Position numbers and translations under genes: made by a program. Source: Phaseolus vulgaris (taxonomy: Eukaryota; Streptophyta; Magnoliopsida; Fabales; Fabaceae). Taken from it: DNA of 64,000 nt. The stretch covers positions 25,195,899-25,259,898 of the forward strand of contig NC_023753.2 of NCBI RefSeq assembly GCF_000499845.2, read 5' to 3'. Shown one piece after another: positions 11,506-23,400 of the stretch (position 1 is its first letter; every line of letters starts with the position of its first letter). The notes under the pieces were generated by a model that was not told the DNA's origin, did no database searches, and was given only the letters and a program-made list of their open reading frames with translations.

Positions 11506-12469
11506 TGATGTGATTCCACTAGCCATATAGAGAAAGGTTCTTGACCTTCTTAGGAATCACCTTGAGTTGGACATTATAGAGGCACTTTTCTTAGAGTTGG
11601 ATCATTGTTCTAAGAAAAGAACTCACCAAAAACTAATACCAAATCCCAAACTCATTGGATGAACCAATTTTAGTCAAATTGAACTGAACAAAAGAGGAGA
11701 AATTAAAAGGAACCGAACAGAATTGAAATTAAAAGGCAAGAACTGAAACAAAAGGTGCTGGAAAACAGAAAAACCGAACCAAAATGCTCAAGAACACAAG
11801 ACAACAAGAGTAATTGAAAGAGAAGAAAGGAAGGAGAAGAGAGTGCTCATGAAGATGGAAGAATGTTGGATGATCTCGCCACTAGAAGTGTTGAATGCTC
11901 CTAGATGAGAGTGATGCCGCCACTTGAGGACTCCAATGATCCATCAAGATAAGACTAGAGAAGAAGGCTCCAAAAGCTCTCCAAAGGTCACTCAAAATTT
12001 GAGTAGAGTTTTCTTAGATTAATTCCAATCTGAATTTTACAAAGAGAGCACCTCTATTTATAGCCTAAGGTGCTGAAAATGCAAGCTAAAACAATTCAAA
12101 ATTCCCTCCCAAATCATTCTAGAACCGGCGCCTATTCTATGCATGAGGAAGGTGTGACCCTTTCCTTCACTTTGGCACCTCCTATTCTACTTCTACACCT
12201 ATCTACTAATACACCCCCCCAAAGCTCCTAACTAAAGCCTACAAGATGCTAAAACAAAAGAGGTTTCTAATGTTTCCCTCTAAGCACCTTCAACTAAAGA
12301 AATTACAAAAAGAGAAAATAAATGTCCTCTAGCTCCCAAAGCTTTGAACATGCTTCTTGTAATCCTTTGAGGTGGACTTTGACCTCCATGGGCGTGTTCT
12401 ATTTGTGCCTCCACCTCGTCTTGATCTTGTTGATTGGCCTCCATGTCCTCTTGAGCTTGATCTCCATTA
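11506..12469 (-). repeat. S1: solo LTR of the C1/C2 family inside Tat-F pol
   Basis: On plus it starts TGATGTGATTCC and ends CTTGATCTCCATTA, which is the reverse complement of a C2-type LTR with the terminal CA mutated to TA. Flanks are GAAGG at 11501-11505 and 12470-12474. The minus strand from about 12469 to 12280 encodes the C-terminal pol tail that this family carries in its LTR (LTRSMFKALGARGHLFSLF), without the rest of pol. This is the product of LTR-LTR recombination. Confidence 0.88.
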
Positions 12470-12474
12470 GAAGG

Positions 12475-12873
12475 AGTACTTGGCGACGCCACCCGTGCTT
12501 TGCAAGCCACAAGTAGGCATCCCCCTCCACCTATATTTTGCAGTAACAGAATGGGCTATTAGCTCTGTACTGGTCCAGGAACAAAACCAAGTACAGAGAC
12601 CAATATACTTCGTAAGCAAGGCATTGCAAGGCCTAGAGTCAAGATACCAGTCACTAGAGAAGGCAGCACTAGCAGTAGTGTTCTCAGCACGAAGGCTTCG
12701 CCACTATTTCCACAATTTCACGGTGGTGTTAATGACGGACCTTCCCATCAAGAAGGTACTCCAGAAGCCAGACGTGGCCGGGAGGATGGTACGCTGGGCA
12801 GTGGAATTGTTAGAATTTGACATCCAGTACAAGCCCTGGGGATTCATCAAAGGCCAGGTCTATGCTGACTTGT
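12475..12873 (+). pseudogene. Tat-F native RNase H domain (degenerate)
   Basis: Resumes RT/RNase H with EYLATPPVLCKPQ. The usual first catalytic Asp of the gypsy RNase H is absent (LYFAVTEWAISSVLV), while the Glu (YQSLEKAALAVV) and a later Asp (MTDLPIKKVL) remain. One base is lost near 12870, giving TAG at 12873-12875. Tat elements are known to carry a second RNase H, which follows here. Confidence 0.82.
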
Positions 12874-12875
12874 AG

Positions 12876-14086
12876 CAGAACTTTCACCAGGAGGAGATCC
12901 TCAAGAGGTGGAAGCAGGGGCACAGTGGATGCTCTCAGTAGACGGATCTTCCAACCAGCAAGGGAGCGGAGCTGGAATAATCCTGGAGGGACCTAATGGA
13001 GTGTTAATCGAACAGGCTTTGCGCTTCGCCTTCAAGGCAAGCAACAACCAGGCGGAGTACGAGGCGTTGATTGCCGGGATGCTTTTGGCCAAAGAAATGG
13101 GTGCTCAGAGCCTCTTGGCAAAGAGTGACTCACAACTAGTCACAGAACAAGTAACGGGGGGATACCAAGCGAAGGACCCACAGATGGTTGCGTATCTGAA
13201 GTACGTCGAGGTATTGAAAAGAGCCTTCGCTGCGTTTGAGGTAGTGCACGTCCCCAGGGAACAAAATGCCAGAGCTGACCTGCTTGCCAAGCTGGCCAAC
13301 TCAGGCAAGGGGGGAAAGCAAAGGACCGTAATACAGGAGACCCTCAAGACACCGCGAAAGTTCGTTGCAGACAACAGGGTAGACGTCCTTCACGTTGGTA
13401 CAACAAGAGGGAAACCAAGGAGTCATCGCTCGTTGAGTCAAGAGACGGTGAGGGCACCTTGCATCAGTACTTACGTAGCCTCGCCAGGTGAAGAAAGGAG
13501 TGTACAAGTGTGCGCTTTGGAGGAAGGTGACACTTGGATGACCCCTTACAGGCGATACCTGGCGGATGGGATCCTCCCAGCAGAGCCAGAGGAAGGCAAG
13601 AAGACTAAGAGGAACGCCGCCAGGTACACCTTAGTGGATGGGATATTATTCAGGCATGGGTTTACGCACCCTATCTTGACGTGCGTAAGCGGCGACGAGT
13701 GCACCAGGATAATGGCTGAACTCCACGAAGGTATTTGTGGAAGCCACGTGGGAGGAAGATCCTTGGTGTCCAAGGTGATACGTGCAGGTTTCTTCTGGCC
13801 AACAGTAAGAGAAGATTGTGTACGATACGCCCAGCATTGCAAGCAGTGCAAGAGGCATGCCAATTGGCACAAGGCGCCGCCAGAGGAGTTAAGATCCATA
13901 TACAGCCCGTCGCCTTTCCACACCTGGGGAATTGATATCCTAGGCCCATTTCCATTGGCTATAAGGCAGATCAAATACCTGATCGTTGCCATCGAATATT
14001 TCACCAAGTGGATAGAGGCAGAGCCAGTGGCACAGATCACCGCCCACAAGGTACAACACTTTTTTTGGAAAAACATTATATGTCGT
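12876..14086 (+). pseudogene. Tat-F second RNase H and integrase 5' half
   Basis: The second RNase H has all four acidic positions (SVDGSSNQQGSG, AEYEALIAGM, AKSDSQL, NARADLLAK), roughly 12930-13310. The integrase HHCC finger follows (HEGICGSHVGG ... CKQCKRHA), then the first core Asp in WGIDILGPF. The frame is open from about 12908 until Tat-G interrupts it at 14086, before the second core Asp. The integrase continues at 38118. Confidence 0.85.
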
Positions 14087-15235
14087 TGTTCCGTCCGGTC
14101 GACCTGGGACGTCTTCATGCGCGGCCTCAACCGTCAGCTAGGGACTCCTTCCCACTGGTTACCTCTGGATTCCTGCAAAGAAGGACACAAAGGGGCGCCC
14201 TAGCGGCCGTTTGCACTCTGACGCTCAAGTCAGCCAGCAAGAAACACAAAAAAAAAAACTGAGCACCTCCGTATCGGAGCACCGCTTATGGCACTCTGAA
14301 GGTGGTAAAAAGGAAACCGTGCCTAGTATGTATTTCTCCTTCTAGCAAAGATCTTTCCCTAGTCCTTTGTGCGTAACCTCAAGGCTCGAGCAAGCAACTA
14401 GAGAGTTTCTGGGAAATTTGCCAAAAGTTCCAACCCCGTTCCCAACATTCTCGGCGCTATTTAAACTACCCTAGCATTTAAAGCGCCTTAAAGCACTTTT
14501 AATTATAAAACGTAACGCATTTAATTAGCGCGTCTAATTAGAAAACGTAGCGCATTTAAGACGTTGAAACGCTTGGGAGCCTTTATAGTACCTTAAACGC
14601 TCGAAACAGAAACTGTATTAAATGACTTTAATTACCTGGTACCTGACTAAATGGTGTTTCTATTCTGACCTGGCTGTCGTACACGTGGAGGGCCTCGCAG
14701 CGCCATGACCCCATCTGGGGACGTTTCTTCGTGTGAGTCCTCCTGCTTGGGAGTGCTACTGCGCAAGGGGTAACCTGTTGGGTGCCAACTCATGCTCCCA
14801 ATCCTCTAGTCACTCACTTTGAGAGCGTATCTGCCTTCCTTTCGTACCCTGCGCCTAGCTACCTTGGGCGTGACCCTCCTCTTGAGTCGTATCTGTCCCA
14901 AAGGCGTGTCTGGGGCGACAGGGGTACTTCACGAGTCAGGCTGCTCTACACTGGTGCTACCACTATGGCCTTGAAGCCACCTTTGTCTTCTCTTCATCAC
15001 TACTCCGGATTTATCGGGACTCGAGGCCTTCTCACGGCGTCGCTCCCTCCATGGTCTTTCCTACCCATGGGTATCGGGGAACCACACTGTGATCGCCTTG
15101 TCTTAGTTGGGCGACGCCTTCACCTAGGCGACGCTTCCTCGTGGCAACGCTGGCACTCGGCGTTTCTTCACCTAGGCGACGCCTTATGTTTACTTTGACC
15201 TTGACTTTGTCAACGCCCGGATACAGGACGGTACA
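14087..15235 (-). repeat. Tat-G 3' LTR
   Basis: Reads TGTTCCGTCCGG ... GGACGGTACA on plus, the reverse complement of a TGTACCGTCC...GGAACA LTR of the same broad family as F. It has several GGCGACGCC units (15105-15185) with an extra ~49-bp stretch compared with the 5' LTR. An LTR-conserved frame at 14782-15198 is not kept in the solo copy S2 and is not called a gene. Confidence 0.88.
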
Positions 15236-15251
15236 CAAGCCCCCCAGTCTT
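15236..15251 (-). promoter_or_regulatory. Tat-G polypurine tract
   Basis: Plus CAAGCCCCCCAGTCTT is the complement of AAGACTGGGGGGCTTG and abuts the 3' LTR. Confidence 0.85.
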
Positions 15252-15983
15252 AAGCCGAAGACTTGTCTTCAGCGCAAAGACTAAGGCCTCGCCCACGCCG
15301 TCCACGTGTCACCTTGATGACGTGTCATTCCCTGCTGACTCAACAATTCTCGAATTATTGACGTGACACTCTCTGAACCAAAGGGGCGCTCTTAAATGGC
15401 TGATTGGACATCCTCTGAGGCGGGGAAAGTAACACCTTTTGGGGCTACGCTTAATCGTGTGCCACGTGGCTCATCACACGGTCAGCCTCTAGAGTCCCTT
15501 GCGCTCCCCTTGGGCGCTTAATCCCTTGACACGCGACACGATCTCACGGCTCCCAATTAGTGCCTCTTGGGTTGCAAATGTAACGTTCAAGTTACCCCAA
15601 ACCCCGCGCTCACACCACTGTTCCATCCATTCTCTCTGCGTCTCCGCACTGTTCATCGCCTTCAAACCTTTTCTCTGCAACTTCTGCTCTTTCCTTCGTG
15701 CTCTCCTTCCTCCCTCACTTTGACAGCAAAGGTATGATTTTTGCATCTCCACGACTCTTCTCCTTCGTCGCATTGCATCACTGTTTATTGAACTGCCTGG
15801 GACTGTTTACGTTTATGCATTACTGTGTCCTTCCACTTCTCCTTTCTTCTCCGTTCCCTTCTCCTTCTTTCTGGGTTTTCTCGCGTGGGTGGCATTTCCT
15901 GGGGTTTTACCCCCTTTTCTGTCTTGGCTTCATTGGTTAAAAACCTTTTTCCTTTCTTCTTTCTCCAGCTATTTATTCACACC
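15252..15983 (+). promoter_or_regulatory. Upstream region of Tat-G antisense gene 1 with 5'-UTR intron
   Basis: A donor AGCAAAG|GTATGATT and an acceptor TTTCTCCAG|CTATT define an apparent 5'-UTR intron at 15732-15968, 15 nt before ATG 15984. The donor matches F and H (AAAG|GTATGA). The stretch from the PPT to the donor is the probable antisense promoter. Confidence 0.65.
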
Positions 15984-17787
15984 ATGACGCGCCCGAACTC
16001 AAAGTCTGGTTCTCCCCCCAAGACCCCCAAGTCCAACTATAAAGCCTTCTATTCATGGGCCCCCGACGAGCTCTTGAACGAGTGTACCAGCCTGACAACC
16101 TTCCAGGACCTGGAGAATCATCGTGGGGATCCTCACTTGTACAACTTTAATGCTTTCTGCCGTACTCATGACGCGCACATCTCTGTTCGTCCCGGCAGAC
16201 CTGGGGAACCTGTCTGCGTGGATGATAGACCTAGAAAGGGGAATCCTTTCTTCTTCATGTACCAGACGGTATTTAAACGCGTCGGGGTGTGTCTCCCATT
16301 AACGCCCTTCGAGACGGAACTTCTCAACGAGATTAACACAGCCCCCGCCCAACTCCACCCCAACAGCTGGGCATTTGTAAGGGGTTTTCAAATTTTCTGC
16401 GGGTACCTGGGCATCCTTCCCTCTGTGGATGTTTTCTTGCATTTCTTCGAGGTGAAGAAACAGGGGAAAAGCTTTTGGGTAAGCTTCTCCGGGATCGCGG
16501 GTAGGATCCTTCTCTCCCTCTTCCAGAACTCCTACAAAAAATGGAAAGGAAAATTTTTAGGGTGTGCTGCGCCAAGCACGACCCCATAGCCTTAGACGGC
16601 TTTCCCCTGTACTGGACGGAACCCCCTAAGCTGCTCAGGGCCAAAGCCCTGGATGAGCTATCCCCTGCTGATAGGGAGGTATGCAAGGCCTTTGCTAGCC
16701 TGGGGATTGTCTTCGATACGTTGAAGTTTATCGCGAGCGAATACAACGCCCACGCCCTGACCACATACTTTGGTAGGGAGACTCTCCCCTTACCATCTTT
16801 TGTTATTTGTACCTTACTACCTAATGTTTGTTCCTCTGGCCTCTTCCACCTGTTTTCCATTGTGCCATGTGACTTACGTCTCACGCATCTACGCGTTTTG
16901 TGGTTTTGTATATTTGCTTTGGCTTTGACTTCTGCTGCTTGGTTTATCTGAATGTAGGATCGGTGATGGGAGAGGTCTCTGCCTCTCCCGCCTCCGTCGC
17001 TGCCGCCCCTGATCTTATCGCCATCCCTCCTCCAATTATGCATCTGATGAGGGGCTTCAGCGGTGGATCAATGCCAGAAGGCTCCGAAAGGAAGGAGGGC
17101 ATGCCCTTCTACTTGGGGGCCTTCTTGGCGGTGGCCCTTGAATGGCGCGCCCAAGCCAGAAACGCTGTTCTGCAAACCCAAACCCTCCAGGCCTTGGAAA
17201 CAAGGGTAGCTACCCTGGAAGAGGAAAAGAAGATTCTGGGACGCCGAAACGAAGCTTACCAAACCACCCTGAAGCAGGCGCAAGAGGCTAAAAAAGAGGC
17301 TGAAAAACAACTGGCAGAGGCGGTGGAGCTGCAGGTTGACTCCTACACTCGGGAAGTCACTCTTCAAGTCCAAGTGACAAGCCTCCAGGGCATGGTCGAA
17401 ACTTACGACGAAGTCCAAAAGGTCTTGAAGAGCCGGTGCAGCGAGTAGGCTGACAGACTGGAGCGGGTGGAGGGGGAGATGGCTACCCAGGCCAAAGCTA
17501 TGGGCCTTCTCCAGGTTGACTACGACAAACTGCAGGTCGAAGTCAGCCGACTCCGTGTGGAGAAGGAAGGTTTGGAGAAACAAGTGGCTACGGGGGACGC
17601 CATCATCGAGGAGTTAGAGAAGGATAAGAAGACCCTCGTCAATGACATGGCGGGTACCTTCGAGGAGGGGTTCAAAGAGATTCTTGCCCAGGCCGTCTGT
17701 GAGAACCCGGGAATCGACGTTTCCAACTGTGATTCCACTCATCACATCGTTGATGGAAAGGTCGTGCCCTTGGAGATGGATGATTGA
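15984..17787 (+). pseudogene. Tat-G antisense gene 1 (aORF1)
   Basis: Starts MTRPNSKSGSPPK; the domain contains YSWAPDELLNECTS, NPFFFMYQTVFKRVGV, PNSWAFVRGFQIF and DGFPLYWTEPPK. A frameshift near 16553 separates two frames of exon 1. Phase-1 intron 16773-16957 (GTAGGG ... GAATGTAG). Exon 2 (16958-17787) is a long coiled coil (QALETRVATLEEEKK, KEAEKQLAEA) ending IVDGKVVPLEMDD. TAG at 17446-17448 lies in the coiled coil, probably from CAG. The function of this gene class is not known. Confidence 0.83.
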
Positions 17788-19089
17788 ACCGCCGCCCTCA
17801 ACCGCCACCTTTCTCCTTCACACTTTACGCTTGTTTTTGGCCCCCTTTGATAAGCTTGTAATTCTTTGAACTGTTTGCACTTTCGTTACAACTTTGGGTT
17901 TTTGCATGACTACTTTCGTGCCATTGAGTTATCGAATTCCGCCTGTATGATTTTACTATAGTTTTTTGCCTTCACGCGCTTCGATTGTTTTGCCTGTACT
18001 CTACCCGTTTCTTTCACTGCGTTGGGCAACCCTGGATGCCCGGGGAAGGTCACGCGTCGATGCCCGCGCCCATGGAGAGGCTTCCCTAACGGGGCCGTAC
18101 CGTCCACGGGTGTCTCAAACACCAAAGCGATCCGTCCCTTGATTCTTGGTGCCCGGCGCCCACTCCTAAGGAGAGGCCTGCTACAGCGCCGTATCGTCCC
18201 AGGGTGTCTAAAAACGCTGAGCACTCTGGGGGGGGGGGGTCGTTCCCTCCATGGTCTTTCCTTCCCATGGGTATCGGGGAACAACCCTGCCAGTAATCCG
18301 CTGGCGTTTGACGATCTCGTCTCCCTCCACAGTCTTTCCTACCTGTGGGTATCGGGGAGGCAACGCCGCTAGTAACTAGTTTCGACTTCTTCAATTTCGT
18401 CTCCCTCCACAGTCTTTCCTACCTGTGGGTATCGGGGAGGTGGCACTGCTGCTACTTGGGTTGGCGACGCTCGCAACGTCTCATGCTGGCGTCGCCCTCT
18501 GCGTCTTTCCTGGCGACGCCTTAGGCGTCTCATGCTGGCGTCGCCTCGGACGTTATCTATACCTTGGTACTGACTTTAACCTCGGCCCTGGCCGACGCCT
18601 GAGGATAGCAAAAAGCTCAAGGTCTCGCCTGTGCCATCCACGTGGCGCTTCTTGCATGGCTGATGGGACATTCAGTCACTTGACTCGGTCCTGACACCTT
18701 TTGTGCCCCTGACCCACTCTCGACGGCGCATCGTACCCTTGGGCATTTTGTCGATACGACGTTTTCTGAGTGTTAACCAGTGGTTCCAGGGCCATCCTCC
18801 CATCCTTTGCCACGTGGCTCGATCGTGCGGTGCATCCATTCGCGTTGTTAGGCGCTATAACTGCAATACTTCCATTTGCGTCGTTTGGCGCTCTAACCGC
18901 GATATTTACTTCTTCAAACCTTGAAACCGTCCTCATCATTTTTGCGCTTTTCGTAACCTACTTGCACACTTTGTACTTGCACCCTTTCTCTTCTCGCGAA
19001 AAGTTCTTCTAGTGTTCGTTCCCACCAGCGTTTTACCCTTGCGTTACCAGCGGGCCACACGCCTGCAAACCCCCTGATTCTATTCAAGC
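17788..19089. other. Tat-G spacer between the two antisense genes
   Basis: Noncoding. At about 18236-18440 are imperfect direct repeats containing CTTTCCTACCTGTGGGTATC. The same words occur in the Tat-G LTR (15045-15080). GGCGTCGCC/GGCGACGCC words follow at 18465-18600. No start-to-stop gene fits either strand. Confidence 0.6.
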
Positions 19090-19932
19090 ATGTCTTCTCG
19101 CGCTCCTCCCCCCAGGGTCAACCCCAAGGATCTGTATACTTGGGCTTCGAGCGACCTTCTTGACGAATGCTCATGCTTACTCTCCACCAGGGCCAACGAC
19201 GGGGTCCCCTTCTTTTACTTCTATCAGGTGGTTTTCAAGACCATCGGCGTGCGCCTGCCCTTTTCCAGGTTTGAGAAGGGACTGCTTACGGAGATAAATG
19301 CCGCTCCGGCCCAGTTATATCCCAACAGCTGGGCTTTTGTCAAGGCCTTTGACATCCTTTTCGGGTTTCTGGGTTGTGCACCCTCGGTTGATATCTTTCT
19401 TCATTTCTTTGAGGTAAAGAGGCAAAGGAACAACCTCTGGGTAACCCTTAGCAACGTTCCTGGCAGAGTTCTCCTGACCCCCTTCCAAAACTCATTCACT
19501 GGGTGGAAAGGCCGGTTCTTCAAGATCTGCTGCTCCGATCTCGTTCCCTCCGCCCTGGATGGTTTTCCACTGTACTGGGTGAGGGAGACGAGGGCCCTAA
19601 AATCCAAACCCTTCAAGAAGCTAGCCCCGAATGACCAGGTGGTTTGCCGGATTCTCGCTGAGGCGGGAGGGTTTGACTCCGCCACCTTGATCAGTTTGGA
19701 GTTCAACACTGGAACTCTCGAGAAGTATATATGTATGAGTCACTGCCCTAGAAACTTCCGCCTTTATTGCTTTCTATCTGTGTGTGTTTTGCTTCATGGC
19801 GTCTCTGACACATTCATCTCCCTTGGTGCAGGTTCGAAAATAAACCAAGAGCGGAGGTCACGACTTACCCGAGCTCTGCGGACTGAGAGCGGGGCTTCGT
19901 CTTCCTCTCGTGCTGACTCCGATGGCCACTGA
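19090..19932 (+). CDS. Tat-G antisense gene 2 (aORF2), short form
   Basis: A second, same-oriented copy of the domain, open from ATG to stop. MSSRAPPPRVNPKDLYTWAS leads into DGVPFFYFYQVVFKTIGV, PNSWAFVKAFDILF, FLHFFEVKRQ and DGFPLYWVRETRA. It lacks about 45 residues after the N-terminus that the F copy has. Phase-1 intron 19733-19831 (GTATGAG ... GGTGCAG) keeps the frame. The second exon encodes only about 33 residues (SKINQERRSRLTRALRTE) and stops, so the coiled coil is missing. It resembles the F antisense gene more than aORF1 beside it. No 5'-UTR intron was recognised. Confidence 0.72.
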   Translation: MSSRAPPPRVNPKDLYTWASSDLLDECSCLLSTRANDGVPFFYFYQVVFKTIGVRLPFSRFEKGLLTEINAAPAQLYPNSWAFVKAFDILFGFLGCAPSVDIFLHFFEVKRQRNNLWVTLSNVPGRVLLTPFQNSFTGWKGRFFKICCSDLVPSALDGFPLYWVRETRALKSKPFKKLAPNDQVVCRILAEAGGFDSATLISLEFNTGTLEKYICMSHCPRNFRLYCFLSVCVLLHGVSDTFISLGAGSKINQERRSRLTRALRTESGASSSSRADSDGH

Positions 19933-20411
19933 AGAGTGGTTCGTTTGTGTTTTTGTATGAGTTGTAATGTTTGCCCTATTCGCATTACTCCACATTTGTA
20001 TCGAACACTGCTCGTAAAATCGACTTTACTACACCATACTTGGTTTTTGTAACGCCGCTTTACTTTTGCATACATCCCATATATTGTGCATTTTTCCTCC
20101 GTCATGTTTCTTAGCGGCGCCTGCGCTTGGGCGACGCCTTTCTTCTTGGCGACGCCTTCTTTCTGGGCGACGCCTTTCTTCTTGGCGACGCCTTCTTTCT
20201 CGGCGACTCCTTTCTTCTTTACTGGCGACGCTTCCTTTGCTAGCGACGCCTCTCGCCATTTCAAATGGGGAAAAGATAAAGACTGAAAACCAAGGAAAGG
20301 TTTTTTCTCAAACTTGTTTTTCTTTTATTTGGGTGACCTCATTAAAAAACCCCGGAAAGGGAAAAAGAGCGTCCCCTTTAACAAGACTGTTACATAGCCG
20401 CTTTACATAAG
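19933..20411. other. Tat-G spacer with 18-bp tandem repeats and post-pol box
   Basis: About 20120-20250 holds seven or so imperfect ~18-bp units of GGCGACGCCTTTCTTCTT. At 20323-20379 (minus sense) lies the box GGGGACGCTCTTTTTCCC ... TTTTTTAATGAGGTCACCC, matching boxes after pol in B, F and H. The repeat-encoded frames (KKKGVA-like) are not genes. Confidence 0.7.
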
Positions 20412-23400
20412 TCAACTGAAATAAAACTTCAGGTTGGCTGCATTCCAACTACGCGGGATGGGACCCCCTTCCAAGGTCTCTAGGTTGTACGAGCCGTTGC
20501 CCTTAGCCTCAGTAACTCTGAAGGGTCCGGTCCACTTGGGAGACAGCTTATTTTCCAGCTCGTATGGGTGGGCTTTCCTCATAACTAGGTCGCCAATCTA
20601 GAACTGTCGTGGCTTTACCTTAGAGCTATATTGCCGCTCTACTCTCCTCTTTACCGCTTGGGCTTTTATTCAGGCTTCCTCCCTGGCTTCGTCTAGTAGA
20701 TCCAGGTTTACCCGCCTTTCTTCGTTGGATTCCTCAACCACAAAGTTTTGAAAGCGTGGCGAGCTTTCGTGTATTTCTACTGGGATCATCGCGTCCGACC
20801 CATACACCAAACTGAAAGGCGTCTCCATGGTGGAATATTGGGGCGTGGTGTGGTATGCCCATACGATCCTTGGTACTTCCTCTGCCCACGCCCCTTTGGC
20901 CTTCTCTAACCTTCTCTTTAACCCCCTCCGCAAAACTCTGTTTGCTGACTCTACTTGCCCGTTGGTCTGGGGATGTTCGACTAATGCGAACACTTGCTTG
21001 ATACCTACCTCAGCACACAGATTTCTCAACTGCTGACTGGCAAACTGGGTCCCATTATCGGATATCAAGCGCCTAGGTACGCCAAAGCGACACACAATGT
21101 TCTTCCACACAAAGTGTTGTACCTTGTGCGCAGTGATCTGTGCCACGGGCTCTGCCTCTATCCACTTGGTGAAGTACTCGATGGCAACGATCAAATACTT
21201 CATCTGCCTTATCGCCAGTGGGAACGGACCCAGGATGTCAATTCCCCAGGTATGAAAAGGCCACAGGCTATATATGGATCGCAGTTCTTCTGGCGGCGCC
21301 TTGTGCCAGCCAGCGTGCTTTTGGCATTGCTTGCAGTGCTGCGCGTGTCGCGCGCAATCCTCTTTTACCGTTGGCCAGAAAAAACCTGCGCGTATCACTT
21401 TGGAGGCTAATGCCCTTCCCCCTACGTGGCTCCCGCAAATGCCTTCGTGGAGCTCCGTCATTATTCTGGTACACTCGACGCCACTTACACACGTTAAGAT
21501 AGGGTGAGTGAAACCGTGCCTGAACAACACTCCGTCCACCAGAGTGTATCTTGCGGCATTTCTCTTGACCTTCTTACCCTCTTCAGGCTCCACTGGGAGA
21601 GCCCCATCCGCCAGATACCGTTTGTATGGCGTCATCCAGGTGTCTCCCCCGGCTAGGACACATACCTGCATTTGCCTTCCTTCTTCGGGCATATCCGCGT
21701 ACGTGCTGATGTGGGGCATCTTCAGCGTATCTTGGGTCAAAGAGCGATGGCTCCTTGGCCTTCCTCTTGTTGTACAAATCTGGAGGACATCCACCCTGTT
21801 ATCTTCCACGAATTTACGCGGAGCTTTGAGCGTCTCTTGGATCACTGTCCTCTGTCTACCCCCCTTGCCTGAGCTGGCCAGCTTCGCAAGCAGGTCGGCT
21901 CTGGCATTCTGTTCCCTTGGGACATGTATCAGCTCAAAAGCGTTGAATGTTCCCTTCAACGACTGGACGTATCTCAGATACGCCGCCATCTGTGGGTCCT
22001 TCACCTGGAACTCACCTGTCACCTGCCCCGTAATCAGCTGGGAGTCGCTTTTCACCAAGAGGTTCTGTGCGCCCATCTCCTTGGCCAGGAGCATTCCTGC
22101 GATCAGAGCTTCGTATTCCGCCTGATTATTACTTGCCTTAAAGGCGAAGCGCAGAGCTTGCTCAATCAGCACGCCATTGGGTCCCTCCAAGACTATTCCC
22201 GCACCACTCCCTTGTTGGTTGGAGGAGCCATCAACCGAGAGCAGCCACTGTGAGCCCACATCCACCTCTTGTTCACCTCCGGGCGAGAGTTCTGCCACAA
22301 AATCCTCGTACACTTGCCCCTTGATGGATCCTCTGGGCTCATACTGGATGTCGAATTCCGTTAACTCCACCGCCCAGCGTACCATCCTTCTAGCTACATC
22401 AGGCTTCTGCAGCACCTTCTGTATAGGGAGGTTCGTCATCACTACCACCGTGAAGCTGTGGAAGTAATGACGGAGCCTCCTGGCTGAAAACACCACCGCC
22501 AATGCTGCCTTCTCCAACGCCTGATATCTCGTCTCCGCGCCTTGTAATGCCGTGCTTACGAAATAGATGGGCTTTTGAATCTGGTCCTGCTCCTGGACCA
22601 GCACTGAGCTGATAGCTCGCTCTTTCACTGCGAAGTACAGCCGGAGGGGCACATCCGCCACCGGTTTGCAGAGGACTGGTGGCGTCGCCAAGTACTCCTT
22701 CAACTTGATGAAAGCCGCTTCGCATTCGTCAGTCCCTGCGAAACGACTATTTCTCTTGAGGCACCGGAAATATGGGTGCCCCTTCTCTCCTCCGGCGGAA
22801 ACAAACCTTGAGAGCGCCGCCATTCGCCCCGTCAACTGCTGCACTTCCTTTATCGACGTCGGGCTTCGCATGGCGATGATCGCCGCACATTTGTCGGGGT
22901 TCGCCTCTATCCCCCTCTCTGTGAGCATGAAACCCAAGAACTTACCGGCCTCTACCCCGAATACACACTTCTCAGGGTTTAGTTTGAGGCGATACTTGGA
23001 TATAGTGACGAACAACTCCTCCAGGTCTGCCATGTGTTGTGCCCTATCCTGCGACGCCACTACCATGTCATCCACGTAGGCGTATACATTCCTCCCTAGC
23101 ATGGGCGGCAGGACCTTGTCCATCAGCCTTTGGTAGGTGGCGCCCGCGTTTTTCAGCCCAAAAGGCATCACCTTGTAACAGTAACTGCAAGTCTCTGTCG
23201 TGAATGCAGTTTTGCTCTCATCTCTCGGGTGCATTTTAATCTGGTTGTACCCCGAGAATGCATCCAGGAAACTTAGCACCTTGCAGCCGGATACACTATC
23301 CACCAACGCGTCGATACTGGGCAGTGGGTACGAGTCTTTCGGGCACGCCTTATTTAAGTCCGTGAAGTCCACGCACATCCTCCACTTTCCTTTCGCCTTC

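Noticed and set aside
14782..15198. Frame of 120-150 codons in the G LTRs (also 37700-38074 and 59277-59732)
   Set aside because: Similarity is explained by LTR homology; the frame is not preserved in S2 and no start or domain is conserved.
19794..20264. Minus-strand frame with KKKGVA-like repeats
   Set aside because: Produced by the 18-bp tandem repeat in a spacer; no domain, and no counterpart in the other Tat copies.
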